The notes beneath the pieces were generated by a model that was not told where the DNA came from, did not search any database, and saw only the letters and a list, made by a program, of their open reading frames with translations. Positions 43,696 to 52,280 of a DNA stretch of 60,261 bases are shown here, piece after piece (position 1 is the stretch's first letter; every line of letters starts with the position of its first letter). The DNA comes from Rhizobium freirei PRF 81 (GTDB lineage: Bacteria; Pseudomonadota; Alphaproteobacteria; Rhizobiales; Rhizobiaceae). The position numbers and the translations under genes were made by a program. The stretch spans positions 1-60,261 of the forward strand of contig NZ_AQHN01000081.1 in NCBI RefSeq assembly GCF_000359745.1, read 5' to 3'.

Positions 43696-44301
43696 ATGAA
43701 CTTTCAATTCGTACTTCGCGGTTGCGCCGCGCTGGCACTCTTCACTCTCGGCTTCTTCGGCCCCGCTCAGGCCGCACCCGCCAATATGACGATCACCGGC
43801 GACGCCGCTCCTCCGATCGGTCACTACGAGTTCTGCAAGGAGAATCCGCGCGAGTGCGCCTTTGCCGGTGGCGATGCCGGTCCGATCATCCTTACTCAGG
43901 ATAGCTGGAAGACGATCCTGAAGATCAACTACACGGTCAACACCACGATCAAGCCGATGACCGACATGGAGCTCTACGGCGTCGAAGAAAAGTGGGCGAT
44001 TCCGACCACTGCCGGCGACTGCGAGGACTTCGCGCTGCTCAAGCGCAAGGAATTGATCGACGCGGGCTTCTCCCCCTCCGACCTGCTCATGACCGTCGTC
44101 CTGCAGCCGAACGGTGACGGCCACGCTGTTCTGACGGTTCGCACCGACCGTGGCGATTTCGTCCTCGACAACATGCGCGACAAGGTGAAGCTCTGGTCCG
44201 AGACCGAATATACCTTCCTCAAGCGTCAGTCCGTCGAGCACCCGGCCCGCTGGGTCAAGATACAGGATGGCCGCGCCGTCGCAGTCGGTAGCTTGAAGTA
44301 A
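43696..44301 (+). CDS. transglutaminase-like cysteine peptidase (BTLCP), exported
   Basis: A 201-aa protein with a signal peptide (about 1-26, ALALFTLGFFGPAQAA). The papain-like triad of the bacterial transglutaminase-like cysteine peptidases is visible: Cys109 in GDCEDFALLKR, His143 in GDGHAVLTVRT and Asp158 in FVLDNM. Two extra Cys (47 and 54) near the mature start could form a disulfide. LapG, a relative, cleaves adhesins under c-di-GMP control; no LapD/LapA homologue is in this window, so the target is open. It has its own promoter and terminator. Confidence 0.9.
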   Translation: MNFQFVLRGCAALALFTLGFFGPAQAAPANMTITGDAAPPIGHYEFCKENPRECAFAGGDAGPIILTQDSWKTILKINYTVNTTIKPMTDMELYGVEEKWAIPTTAGDCEDFALLKRKELIDAGFSPSDLLMTVVLQPNGDGHAVLTVRTDRGDFVLDNMRDKVKLWSETEYTFLKRQSVEHPARWVKIQDGRAVAVGSLK

Positions 44302-44314
44302 ACACGCAATACAG

Positions 44315-44342
44315 GATCGTCGGCGGCCTAGCGCCGGCGATC
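44315..44342 (+). repeat. hairpin just after the BTLCP peptidase gene
   Basis: GATCGTCGGCG (44315-44325) pairs with CGCCGGCGATC (44332-44342), 11 pairs including one G-U, 14 bases past the stop. It has no U tract; it could protect the 3' end or pause polymerase ahead of the stronger terminator at 44395. Confidence 0.5.
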
Positions 44343-44394
44343 AAGATCAGAGGCCCGGTCTTGTCCCCTGATTTCTGTCCAGGCCGGTGCCTCT

Positions 44395-44428
44395 GAGCCG
44401 TTCCCACTGTCCCGGGAACGGCTCTTTT
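44395..44428 (+). terminator. intrinsic terminator downstream of the BTLCP peptidase gene
   Basis: A perfect 11-bp stem GAGCCGTTCCC (44395-44405) with GGGAACGGCTC (44414-44424), an eight-base loop and TTTT. It ends transcription before the next, separately controlled gene. The rest of 44302-44641 holds a CtrA-type box but no gene. Confidence 0.85.
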
Positions 44429-44509
44429 CGTTATTGCTGGATCTCTTCCTGGGCGAGCGCGAAGAAGTTCCGCAAGCGAGGCGACAATAGAACGTCGACC
44501 GATATATTT

Positions 44510-44524
44510 TTAAAGCTTCATTAA
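44510..44524. promoter_or_regulatory. CtrA-type box (TTAA-N7-TTAA)
   Basis: TTAA (44510-44513), seven bases, TTAA (44521-44524), continued as CCAT, which matches the full CtrA consensus TTAA-N7-TTAAC. It lies 118 bases before the 256-aa envelope gene. CtrA is the cell-cycle master regulator of alphaproteobacteria, so the gene may be cell-cycle controlled; that is inference from the motif. Confidence 0.55.
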
Positions 44525-44641
44525 CCATGAAGGCGCCAATCATTTTCCCGACAAGACTCATCGAAAGTCTGACGCTTCTGCGGATCCGCCATCGCTGGAA
44601 TCGGCGAGAACTCCAGGGCGGAAGGAAATGAAGGCAAGGGC

Positions 44642-45412
44642 ATGGTTTCTCCTCCGTCATCCGCCTCAATGATCGACGAACGGCCACTGATATCGAGCGG
44701 CCTCGTCTATCGGCTCACATCAGGCATCGCCGTTCTGGCCGCCCTCACCGTCGCCATCTCTCTCGGCGGCCATTGGCTCGGCGAGCGGATCTCCCTGGGC
44801 GGCCACACAACGGATACCAAGCCTGTTTCCGTGACGATCGGCGAAGATATGGTGCGCCTTGCAGCAAATACCATCCGCTTTCCGAGCGAGCGCGTGGATG
44901 GCGTGGCCGAGCGTGTCGATCTCTATCTCACATGGCCGCAGATGCAGGGATTCAGCGAGCCGGAGCGCCTGCGCTTCGACGATGTCTCGCAGTCATCTTC
45001 GCTGATTTTCCTGCAGCTCAGCCAGAGCACGATGTCGCGCGACATGTCGGGCAGGCTGGAGCCGATCTATTCCCATATTATGGATGGCGCCCCCTATGCG
45101 GCCCCCTATGGTCTGACGGCACATCGCCTGCGCACCGATGCCGGTTACAACAACGAGATCCTTCTGACCGCGCCGCGCTCGGGTGAACCGGACTACGTCG
45201 TGCGCTGTATCATGCCCGCTTCGCCGGCCGCAGCAACGAGCGGCGACTGTCAGAGAGATGTCAAGCTCGGCAAGGATTTGAGCGTCCTCTACCGCTTTTC
45301 CAGCAATCAGCTTGGGGACTGGCGAACCATGGATGCCGCCGTCCGGAACTTTGTCGGCGCGCACCTGGTGAATGTCTCAGCTGCTTCGACACCGGCAGCT
45401 GGAGCTCACTAA
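44642..45412 (+). CDS. single-TM envelope protein of unknown function
   Basis: A 256-aa protein with one N-terminal membrane anchor (residues about 22-45, LTSGIAVLAALTVAISLGGHWLG) and a periplasmic remainder. It has two Cys (in VVRCIMP and SGDCQRD) that could form a disulfide. FPSERVDGVAERVDLYLTWPQMQGF and VRCIMP...LSVLYRFSSNQLGDWRTMD seem the most conserved-looking parts. I do not recognise a family. AAGG five bases before the ATG supports this start. It lies between the BTLCP peptidase and the D-Ala-D-Ala carboxypeptidase genes and may be part of an envelope-remodelling group. Confidence 0.65.
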   Translation: MVSPPSSASMIDERPLISSGLVYRLTSGIAVLAALTVAISLGGHWLGERISLGGHTTDTKPVSVTIGEDMVRLAANTIRFPSERVDGVAERVDLYLTWPQMQGFSEPERLRFDDVSQSSSLIFLQLSQSTMSRDMSGRLEPIYSHIMDGAPYAAPYGLTAHRLRTDAGYNNEILLTAPRSGEPDYVVRCIMPASPAAATSGDCQRDVKLGKDLSVLYRFSSNQLGDWRTMDAAVRNFVGAHLVNVSAASTPAAGAH

Positions 45413-45531
45413 AATGACACGGAAACCTGAAACCAACCGTTCATCATAAACCGATTGGTAACGCTAAGCCTTTAGTCTCAAGCGCAACGGGCGTTCGTGG
45501 AAGGCGGCGAACCGGATCATCGAGAATGTAA

Positions 45532-47040
45532 ATGCAAGCAGAGAGTGATTTAGTGTCCAGATCAACCCTTCCCGTATCGTCGTCTCAATCCGGTAAGATT
45601 CTGGCGAAAATGTTTCTCGGTTTCTCGGTCGCGACGGCTTCGATCACGGTGGTTGCCGTGGATGCTTCCGCCGCCGGTCCGAAATATGCCGGCATCGTCA
45701 TCGATGCCAATACGGGCAACGTTCTCTACAGCGAAAACGCCGACACGCTTCACTATCCCGCTTCGCTGACCAAGATGATGACGGTCTACCTGACCTTCGA
45801 GGCGCTTGAGGCCGGACGCATCACTCTCGATACCCCCGTCGTCTTCTCCAGGAATGCCGCCATGCAGGCACCGACGAAGCTCGGCATCGGCACCGGCCGC
45901 TCCGTCACGGTTCGCGAGGCGATCCTCGGTATCGTCACCAAGTCGGCCAATGACGCCGCCATGGCGCTGGGCGAGATGCTCGGCGGCTCCGAGGAAGGCT
46001 TTGCGCGCATGATGAACGACAAGGCGCGCGCGCTCGGCATGACGCGTACGACCTATCGCAACCCGAACGGTCTGCCGAATACGGCACAGATGACGACGGC
46101 GCGCGATCAGGCGCGCCTCGGCGTTGCCCTTCGCGAGCATTTCCCGCAATATTACGGCTTCTTTTCCGAGACGAGCTATCGGCTCGGCAACAGGGTCATC
46201 TTCGGGCACAACCGTCTCATAGGGGCGGTGCGCGGCGTGGACGGCATCAAGACAGGCTATACACGCGCTGCGGGATACAATCTCGCAACATCGGTGAAGG
46301 TCGATGGCCGTTCTATCGTTGGCGTCGTTCTCGGAGGCGCTTCGACCCCTGCCCGCGACAATCAGATGCGCAAGCTGATCGCGGCCTATCTACCGCAGGC
46401 GTCGACACGCCATATTGCTTCGAATGTCATCGCCCACGCGCCCGCCGCGACGCCCGATGTTCAAGCCGCCAGCGCCCGCTTTGCCGATGTCAGCCACGGA
46501 AAGATCAAGAACGATGAGACGGCGGAAGCGGCCGAGGTCCGGCAGCCGTCCAGCGCCGCGGCTTTTGCAGCCATAGCGCCGAAATCCGTCAACCCTTTGC
46601 TTGCCGTCAAGCCTACTCAGCAAAGCCCTGCCTCTGAAGAGGCTGCTGCGGCCGATCCCTCCGATGACCGTGATGAGGACGAGATCGATACCGTCACCAC
46701 GGCTTCGACCTCCAAGGCCGATACCAACATCGTCAAGCTGCAGCGGGCCGAGAAGGCTGATAAGACGGAGAAGGTCGCAAAGGCAGGCAAGGCCGAACGT
46801 GATCCTAGCGGTTGGGTCGTTCAGATCGGCGTCTCCTCCAGCAAGGATGGCGCTACCGATCTCCTCGACGCCGCCAGAAGCAAGGGCGGCAAGGCATTGC
46901 GCTCGGCCAAGTCTTATACCGTCGCCTTCGACGGTGGCTATCGCGCCCGTTTCGGCGGTTTCGAAGATCAAGGCGAAGCACTGAATGCCTGCAAGGCTCT
47001 CAAGCGTGCCGGCGTAAAATGCTGGGCGAGCATGGAATAG
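45532..47040 (+). CDS. D-alanyl-D-alanine carboxypeptidase with C-terminal SPOR domain
   Basis: A 502-aa low-molecular-weight penicillin-binding protein that trims peptidoglycan stem peptides in the periplasm. The N-terminal signal/anchor is about 22-48. Active-site motifs: Ser78-x-x-Lys81 (PASLTKMMT), Ser138-x-Asn140 (KSANDAA) and Lys240-Thr-Gly242 (GIKTGYT). After a long Ala/Ser/Asp-rich linker (about 290-420) there is a SPOR domain (WVVQIGVSSSKDGATDLLDAA... ending AGVKCWASME), which targets denuded glycan at division sites. The family's DacA C-terminal domain is replaced by linker plus SPOR. Confidence 0.92.
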   Translation: MQAESDLVSRSTLPVSSSQSGKILAKMFLGFSVATASITVVAVDASAAGPKYAGIVIDANTGNVLYSENADTLHYPASLTKMMTVYLTFEALEAGRITLDTPVVFSRNAAMQAPTKLGIGTGRSVTVREAILGIVTKSANDAAMALGEMLGGSEEGFARMMNDKARALGMTRTTYRNPNGLPNTAQMTTARDQARLGVALREHFPQYYGFFSETSYRLGNRVIFGHNRLIGAVRGVDGIKTGYTRAAGYNLATSVKVDGRSIVGVVLGGASTPARDNQMRKLIAAYLPQASTRHIASNVIAHAPAATPDVQAASARFADVSHGKIKNDETAEAAEVRQPSSAAAFAAIAPKSVNPLLAVKPTQQSPASEEAAAADPSDDRDEDEIDTVTTASTSKADTNIVKLQRAEKADKTEKVAKAGKAERDPSGWVVQIGVSSSKDGATDLLDAARSKGGKALRSAKSYTVAFDGGYRARFGGFEDQGEALNACKALKRAGVKCWASME

Positions 47041-47171
47041 AACGGCGGCTCAATGTGTTTCGTGTCGCCTAGTTTGAAAATCGGTTGGGCTTCCCTTGCT
47101 GATGCCTGACCCTCCGGCTCCGGATGTCTGTCGGACCGGCCCTGAGTTTGTAACGTGTACGGGGATTTGAA

Positions 47172-47447
47172 ATGGCAATGAACGAGAACTTTCCCGGATT
47201 CTCGCTCGATGGCGGGGGCAAGATGAAACAGAAGAGCTTTGCTCTTCATCCGCTACATGAGGCAGCGATGCGGCTCGCGGAGCTGGGTCTCAGCCGTTCG
47301 CGCTCGCGCAGCAAGACGAAAGACCTGATCGGCGTTCTGCTTTGCCACGGCGCACGCGCCTGGCGCTACTCGCAGCCGGACGCCCATATCCACCTGCATA
47401 TCACAGCCCCGAGCGGCCGGGCGCCGGTCATGATGCGGTTGCGCTAG
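47172..47447 (+). CDS. small basic hypothetical protein (91 aa)
   Basis: A 91-residue, Arg/His-rich cytoplasmic protein: HPLHEAAMRLAELGLSRSRSRSKTKDLIGVLLCHGARAWRYSQPDAHIHLHITAP. An RSRSRS run and alternating His residues (HIHLH) are the visible features; I do not recognise the family. Codon use fits the neighbours. It converges with the DUF1489 gene, with a large hairpin between them. Confidence 0.6.
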   Translation: MAMNENFPGFSLDGGGKMKQKSFALHPLHEAAMRLAELGLSRSRSRSKTKDLIGVLLCHGARAWRYSQPDAHIHLHITAPSGRAPVMMRLR

Positions 47448-47459
47448 AATAATGAAATG

Positions 47460-47496
47460 GAGCGGTTCGGAGATTCCGTGAAAATCTGAACCGCTC
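47460..47496. terminator. large bidirectional hairpin between convergent genes
   Basis: GAGCGGTTC (47460-47468) pairs with GAACCGCTC (47488-47496), and inside it AGATT (47471-47475) pairs with AATCT (47483-47487), giving 14 pairs with a two-base bulge. It fills most of the gap between two convergent stops. Palindromes with GAGCGGTTC arms are, to my knowledge, frequent in rhizobial intergenic DNA, so this may also be a dispersed repeat. Confidence 0.65.
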
Positions 47497-47508
47497 TGAA
47501 AGGCTGCC

Positions 47509-47943
47509 TTACAACAGTCCGAGTTCGGAAAGTTCCCGCCGTAGATCGGCGGGTAATTCGGCGGCATCGCCGAGACTATCGAGATCGCGCGGCACATCAT
47601 CCTGCGGCAGGTAGCGCCAGCCTTGAAACGGCCGCCGAGGCTGCCCTGTCGTTTCGACGACGCTCGGGTCGAGAATAAGCCGGCAACGCTGAATGCCTTC
47701 CGCATCGGTGAAGGTCTCGATACCAAGCAGCTTCTGCCTTGCCTGCACCTGCCCCTTGATCACCCAGTAAAGCGAGCCGCCATCCAGCAGCTCCTCGATC
47801 CGTTTCGGCACCATCCGCGTCGTATGGGTCGTATGCGGCTCCAGCCCAGCCGCGATCGCATTCATCGCTCGCTCGGAAACCCACTCGCGCAGATCATCGA
47901 GCGAATCCGCGCCGACGCATAATTTGATGAGATGTAAAGCCAT
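47509..47943 (-). CDS. DUF1489 family protein
   Basis: A 144-aa cytoplasmic protein of the alphaproteobacterial DUF1489 family: MALHLIKLCVGADSLDDLREWV, HTTRMVPKRIEELLDGGSLYWVIKGQVQARQKLLGIETF, RCRLILDPSVVETTGQPRRPFQGWRYL. The function is unknown. It is a small alpha/beta protein with no signal. The start at 47943 matches the usual family start; sdaA lies 59 bp upstream on the same strand. Confidence 0.88.
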   Translation of the reverse strand: MALHLIKLCVGADSLDDLREWVSERAMNAIAAGLEPHTTHTTRMVPKRIEELLDGGSLYWVIKGQVQARQKLLGIETFTDAEGIQRCRLILDPSVVETTGQPRRPFQGWRYLPQDDVPRDLDSLGDAAELPADLRRELSELGLL

Positions 47944-48002
47944 GGGTTTCGTTGAAGTCCTTTTGACCGAGGACGTCAAGCTCTTAGATCAGGCGTCCAC
48001 AC

Positions 48003-49412
48003 TCAGCACTCCACGACATTCACGGCAAGGCCGCCCGTCGACGTTTCCTTGTATTTCTCGCTCATGTCGTGGCCGGTCTGACGCATGGTTTCGATGCAGG
48101 CGTCGAGCGGCACGAAATGCTGACCGTCTCCCTTGATGGCAAGCGAAGCGGCGGTCACCGCCTTGACGGCGCCAAGTGCGTTTCGCTCGATGCAAGGCAC
48201 CTGAACGAGGCCGGCGATCGGGTCGCAGGTCATGCCGAGATGATGTTCCAGCGCGATTTCAGCGGCATTCTCGATCTGCTCCGGCGTGGCACCCATGACG
48301 GCGGCGAGCCCCGCGGCCGCCATCGCGGCTGCCGAACCCACCTCGCCCTGACAGCCGACTTCGGCGCCGGAAATCGACGCATTGTGCTTGATGATGCCGC
48401 CGACTGCGGCGGCGGTCAGCAGGTAGTTGTGAATGCCTTCCCGATCCCAATCCTCGTGGAAGTGCTGGTAGTAACGGATCGTCGCCGGAATGACGCCGGC
48501 CGCGCCATTGGTCGGTGCGGTCACCACGCGGCCGCCCGCGGCATTCTCTTCATTGACGGCCATCGCATAGACGCTGAGCCAGTCATTAGCGAGCAGCGGA
48601 TTGATACGGTTGCTGCGCCATTCCTCCTGCAGCTTGTCGTGAATGGCGCGGGCTCGCCGGCGCACCTTCAGCCCGCCGGGCATGATGCCGTCGACCTTGA
48701 GGCCGCGATCGATACAGCTGCTCATGGCAGCCCATATGCGGTCGAGGCCGGCATCCAGCTCTTCGGCGCTCATCCGCGTCTCTTCATTGGCACGCTTCAT
48801 CTGCGCGATCGTGAGACCGGAGCGCTCGGACATTTCGAGCATCTGCTTGGCGCTGGCAAAGGGGAACGGAACACGTTCGCCTGCCGCGGCCGGCTTCTTC
48901 TTGTCGGCCCGCATCTGCTCCAGCTCGGTATCGGTCACGACGAAACCGCCGCCGACCGAATAATAGATGCGCTTCACCAGCAGGCGCTCATCCTTGTCGA
49001 AGGCGGAGAAGCTCATGCCATTGGCATGGCCCGGCAGAGGAACCTTCTTGTCGAAGATGAGATCGGCCTTGGGCTGGAACCGGTAGCCCGGATGGCCGGG
49101 GGGCGTGATGCGGCCGCTGCGCTCGACCTCGTCGATGATAGCATCCATCCGGTCTGGATCGACCGTATCTGGCCGCTCGCCCATCAGGCCTAGAATGACG
49201 GCCCTGCCCGTGCCGTGGCCGATGCCGGTATGGGCGAGAGAGCCGTGCAGGCTGACCTTGATCGAGTCGACATGCACGTTTGAGGACGGACGCGGCCACT
49301 CGTTCGATAGCACCAGCTCCAGGAAGCGATTCGCGGCGGACATTGGCCCCATGGTGTGCGAGCTGGACGGTCCCACACCGATCTTGAAAACATCGAAAAC
49401 TGAAAGAAACAT
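48003..49412 (-). CDS. sdaA: L-serine ammonia-lyase (iron-sulfur type)
   Basis: Deaminates serine to pyruvate and ammonia. A single-chain, 469-aa enzyme with the beta domain first ([23 protein letters not shown]) and the catalytic alpha domain behind. The [4Fe-4S] Cys residues fit [50 protein letters not shown] and the C-terminal [26 protein letters not shown] is the conserved substrate loop. Oxygen-sensitive in other species. It probably shares a transcript with the DUF1489 gene. Confidence 0.96.
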
Positions 49413-49612
49413 GGACCTTTATTGCCTCCTCGGCAAATCGACTGTGGGCAAGGCTACGCTATCGAGACGAGCTTGCACGGCGATCGACCGACATCGGATT
49501 TCATGGCAGCGACATTATATCTAGGCATTCGGCGACGCAAACAGAAGGGCATTGCGCCAGGCCGGCGCTGCGCTACAGTCCACATCGGAATGTTCCTGGG
49601 GAATCTGCCTTT

Positions 49613-50305
49613 ATGACGACTGCCGACTACGTCGCCCTCGCCCTGTTCATCTTTCTCTGGGTTGCGCTGAACTGGATCACCACCAGCGCCCGCTTCTTCA
49701 ATCGCACCAGCCTGACGCTGGCGATGAATGAGCGCCGGCGCGAATGGATCTATAATTCATTGCGCCGCGATCTGAAGATGATCGATACGCAGATCCTTTC
49801 CGGCCTGCAGAACGGCACGGGCTTCTTCGCCTCCACTTCGATCTTCGCCATCGGCAGCTGCTTTGCGCTGCTCGGCGCCACCGACAAAGTCAACGCGTTT
49901 TTCTCCGACCTGCCGTTCATCCTCAATGGCGGCCGCGCCGCTTTCGAGATCAAGGTGGCGGGGCTGGCTTGCCTGTTCGGCTATGCCTTCTTCAAATTCG
50001 GCTGGGCCTACCGCCTGTTCAACTATTGCACCATTCTTTTCGGCTCGCTGCCGATGCTCGAAGATGCCATCCGCGATCCCGTGCGCGCCGAACGCGCCGC
50101 CGAGCGGGTTATCCGTATGAACATTATCGCCGCCCGGAATTTCAACGCCGGCCTCCGCGCCATCTTCCTGTCCATCGGCTACCTCGGCTGGTTCCTCAGC
50201 CCCTATGTCTTCATAGGCACGACGATGTTCATCATCATCGTGCTGATCCGCCGACAGTTTTTTTCCGATGCCCGTCTGGCCATTATGGATAGCGATATGC
50301 CATGA
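49613..50305 (+). CDS. DUF599 family membrane protein
   Basis: A 230-aa inner-membrane protein with four predicted helices: YVALALFIFLWVALNWITT, FASTSIFAIGSCFALLGATD, AGLACLFGYAFFKFGWAYRLFNYCTILFGSLP, and IFLSIGYLGWFLSPYVFIGTTMFIIIVLI. MNERRREWIYNSLRRDLKMIDTQILSGLQNGTGFFAS is a signature of DUF599. Function unknown. Its ATG is 200 bp from the divergent sdaA start; that gap contains nothing recognisable. Confidence 0.88.
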   Translation: MTTADYVALALFIFLWVALNWITTSARFFNRTSLTLAMNERRREWIYNSLRRDLKMIDTQILSGLQNGTGFFASTSIFAIGSCFALLGATDKVNAFFSDLPFILNGGRAAFEIKVAGLACLFGYAFFKFGWAYRLFNYCTILFGSLPMLEDAIRDPVRAERAAERVIRMNIIAARNFNAGLRAIFLSIGYLGWFLSPYVFIGTTMFIIIVLIRRQFFSDARLAIMDSDMP

Positions 50306-50367
50306 CAGGCCCGCGTCGCTCGAACAGAGCGCGCATGTTTTGAGTCCATGCCTGGAAGGACCCCTTA

Positions 50368-51357
50368 ATGGTCGCTATCGCCGAGAGCGCCGATGCACCG
50401 CAAAAGACGCCCCGCATCGGCCTTCTGGATACGGCGCGCGGTGCCGCGCTTCTGGCGATGGCAAGCTATCATTGCACCTGGGATTTCGAGTTTTTCGGTT
50501 ACCTCGATGCAGGTACTGCGGAAACGGGCTGGCTGAAAGCCTATGCCCGTCTCATCGCCAGCACTTTCCTGTTTCTGGCCGGCTTCAGCCTCGTCCTCGC
50601 CAATACGCCGGAGATTCGCTGGCGCTCCTACGGCCGCCGTCTCGCAATGATCGTCGTCGCTGCAATAGCGATTTCCGTCGTGACGAAATTGTTTATCGGC
50701 CCTGGATGGATCTATTTCGGAATCCTTCACGCGATCGCGGCCTCCAGCATCATAGGCCTGCTTTTCCTGCGGCTGCCGGCTTTCGCCACATTGCTCGTCG
50801 CCGCATTGCTGGCCGCAGGCATTGTCGTCGACAACGTTATCGCACCCTTCTCCCTGCATTCTTCTGCCTTCGATACGCCGTGGCTTTGGTGGATCGGCCT
50901 GTCGCAGACGCCGCAGCAATCGAACGACTACGTGCCGCTCTTTCCCTGGCTGACGCCCTTTCTGTTCGGCCTCGGTGCGGCGCAGCTGGCAATCTCTTTC
51001 GGCTGGCTCGCGCGGCTGGCGAAATTCGGTCCGGGCCGCAATCTGATCGCCCGCGCCGGCCGCCACAGCCTCGCCTTCTACCTGGTTCATCAGCCGGTGC
51101 TCTTCGGTCTCGTCTATCTTCTGTCGGTGGTCGCCCCCGCGCCACAGCAGGATCCGTCGGTCGGCTACATCAGGCAATGCGTGGCGTCCTGCACGCGCTC
51201 TGGCAGCGAAGCCATGTGCCGCAGTTTCTGCCAGTGCACGCTCGACAAGTTGCAGGCACAAAATCTCTTCAAGGCCCTGGAATCTGGAGCAATCAAAGCA
51301 GATAGCGATGAACGCGTGAGCCGAATCGCGATACAGTGCACGGATGAAGCGCAATGA
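50368..51357 (+). CDS. DUF1624/heparan-alpha-glucosaminide acetyltransferase-like membrane protein with Cys-rich tail
   Basis: A 329-aa polytopic protein of the acyltransferase-like DUF1624 group: RIGLLDTARGAALLAMASYHCTWDFEFFGYLD at the start, about eight further helices, and FLVHQPVLFGLVYLL near the end (KFGPGRNLIARAGRHSLAFYLVHQP is the family signature). After the last helix comes a 60-residue tail with six Cys (CVASC, MCRSFCQC and one near the end) that is not part of the core family. The tail may be a disulfide-rich module. Cargo unknown. The next gene starts 12 bp later. Confidence 0.85.
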   Translation: MVAIAESADAPQKTPRIGLLDTARGAALLAMASYHCTWDFEFFGYLDAGTAETGWLKAYARLIASTFLFLAGFSLVLANTPEIRWRSYGRRLAMIVVAAIAISVVTKLFIGPGWIYFGILHAIAASSIIGLLFLRLPAFATLLVAALLAAGIVVDNVIAPFSLHSSAFDTPWLWWIGLSQTPQQSNDYVPLFPWLTPFLFGLGAAQLAISFGWLARLAKFGPGRNLIARAGRHSLAFYLVHQPVLFGLVYLLSVVAPAPQQDPSVGYIRQCVASCTRSGSEAMCRSFCQCTLDKLQAQNLFKALESGAIKADSDERVSRIAIQCTDEAQ

Positions 51358-51369
51358 CAGGGTTATTCT

Positions 51370-51843
51370 ATGAATGCCTATCGTTCGAAGTCGCTGAGTT
51401 TTCCGTGGCCGCCGCTGCTCTATAGCATCGCCGTCATTATCGCGCTCTGTCTGCAGCGATATTATCCATTGCCGCTGCCGTTCCTCTGGTCGATCGTCGC
51501 ATGGGCCGCCGGGGCCGCTCTCACCGCCTTTGCGGTGACGCTGAACGTCTGGGCCGTCAAGACATTGCTAGAGAGCCGAACGACGGTGCTGACGCAGCGC
51601 TGCTCCGCCTATCTGGTGACGACGGGCCCGTTTCGTTTCACCCGCAATCCGACCTATCTCGGCTATACGCTGCTGACGGCCGGGCTCGGCCTGCTGATCG
51701 GCAATCTCTGGTTCGTGGCGATCGCAGCCTTGGCAGCCGCGCTGACCACGTTGCTCGTCATCCGCTGCGAGGAGATGCATCTCCTCTCCCGCTTCGGCTG
51801 TGAATTCGAATTCTACTGCAAGCACACGCGCCGCTGGGTTTGA
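51370..51843 (+). CDS. isoprenylcysteine/phospholipid methyltransferase-like membrane protein
   Basis: A 157-aa membrane protein with about four helices and the ICMT/PEMT signature at the C-terminus: VTTGPFRFTRNPTYLGYTLLTAGLGLLIGN, then CEEMHLLSRFGCEFEFYCKHTRRWV, where RNPxYxG and the Glu after the last helix form the S-adenosylmethionine site. The substrate in bacteria of this type is unknown. It follows the DUF1624 gene by 12 bp, so the pair is co-transcribed. Confidence 0.85.
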   Translation: MNAYRSKSLSFPWPPLLYSIAVIIALCLQRYYPLPLPFLWSIVAWAAGAALTAFAVTLNVWAVKTLLESRTTVLTQRCSAYLVTTGPFRFTRNPTYLGYTLLTAGLGLLIGNLWFVAIAALAAALTTLLVIRCEEMHLLSRFGCEFEFYCKHTRRWV

Positions 51844-51864
51844 TAGTTGGAAGCCTGATAGCGA

Positions 51865-52254
51865 TCAGGTCCCGACCCCGATATCGGCGAGGCGTCCGAG
51901 GCAGGCTTCCTCGACATTGTCGAGTTCGCTCAACGTGTCGTCGATATCCTTGCGCTTCTGGCGCAGCTCGTCGCGCTTTTCGTCGACACGCTTCATCAGC
52001 AGCTTCAGCTGGCCGATTTCGCCCGGAGGCTCCTTGTAGACCTGGATGATCTCGCGAATCTCGGCGATGGTGAAGCCGATGCGGCGGCCGCGGAGAATTT
52101 CTGAAATGAGGCGCCGGTCGGCCGGCCGGAACAGACGCGTACGCCCTCTGCGCTCGGGGTGAATGAGGCCTTCGTCCTCATAGAACCTCAAAGTCCGGGT
52201 CGAAACGCCGAATTCCCGCGTGAGCTCCGTTATGCTATAGTATCCGTCTACCAA
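51865..52254 (-). CDS. MerR-family regulator, LiuR-like
   Basis: A 129-aa regulator with the MerR DNA-binding domain (YSITELTREFGVSTRTLRFYEDEGLIHPERRGRTRLFRPADRRLISEILRGRRIGFTIAEIREII, residues 6-70) and a short coiled-coil dimer helix (LLMKRVDEKRDELRQKRKDIDDTLSELDNVEEACL). It lacks the Cys of metal- or redox-sensing MerR proteins and most resembles LiuR, the regulator of branched-chain amino acid degradation in proteobacteria. No liu gene is adjacent, so its targets lie elsewhere. A near-perfect palindrome covers its own promoter, suggesting autoregulation. Confidence 0.88.
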   Translation of the reverse strand: MVDGYYSITELTREFGVSTRTLRFYEDEGLIHPERRGRTRLFRPADRRLISEILRGRRIGFTIAEIREIIQVYKEPPGEIGQLKLLMKRVDEKRDELRQKRKDIDDTLSELDNVEEACLGRLADIGVGT

Positions 52255-52280
52255 GAATCCGCCCCTATCTAATGGACTCC

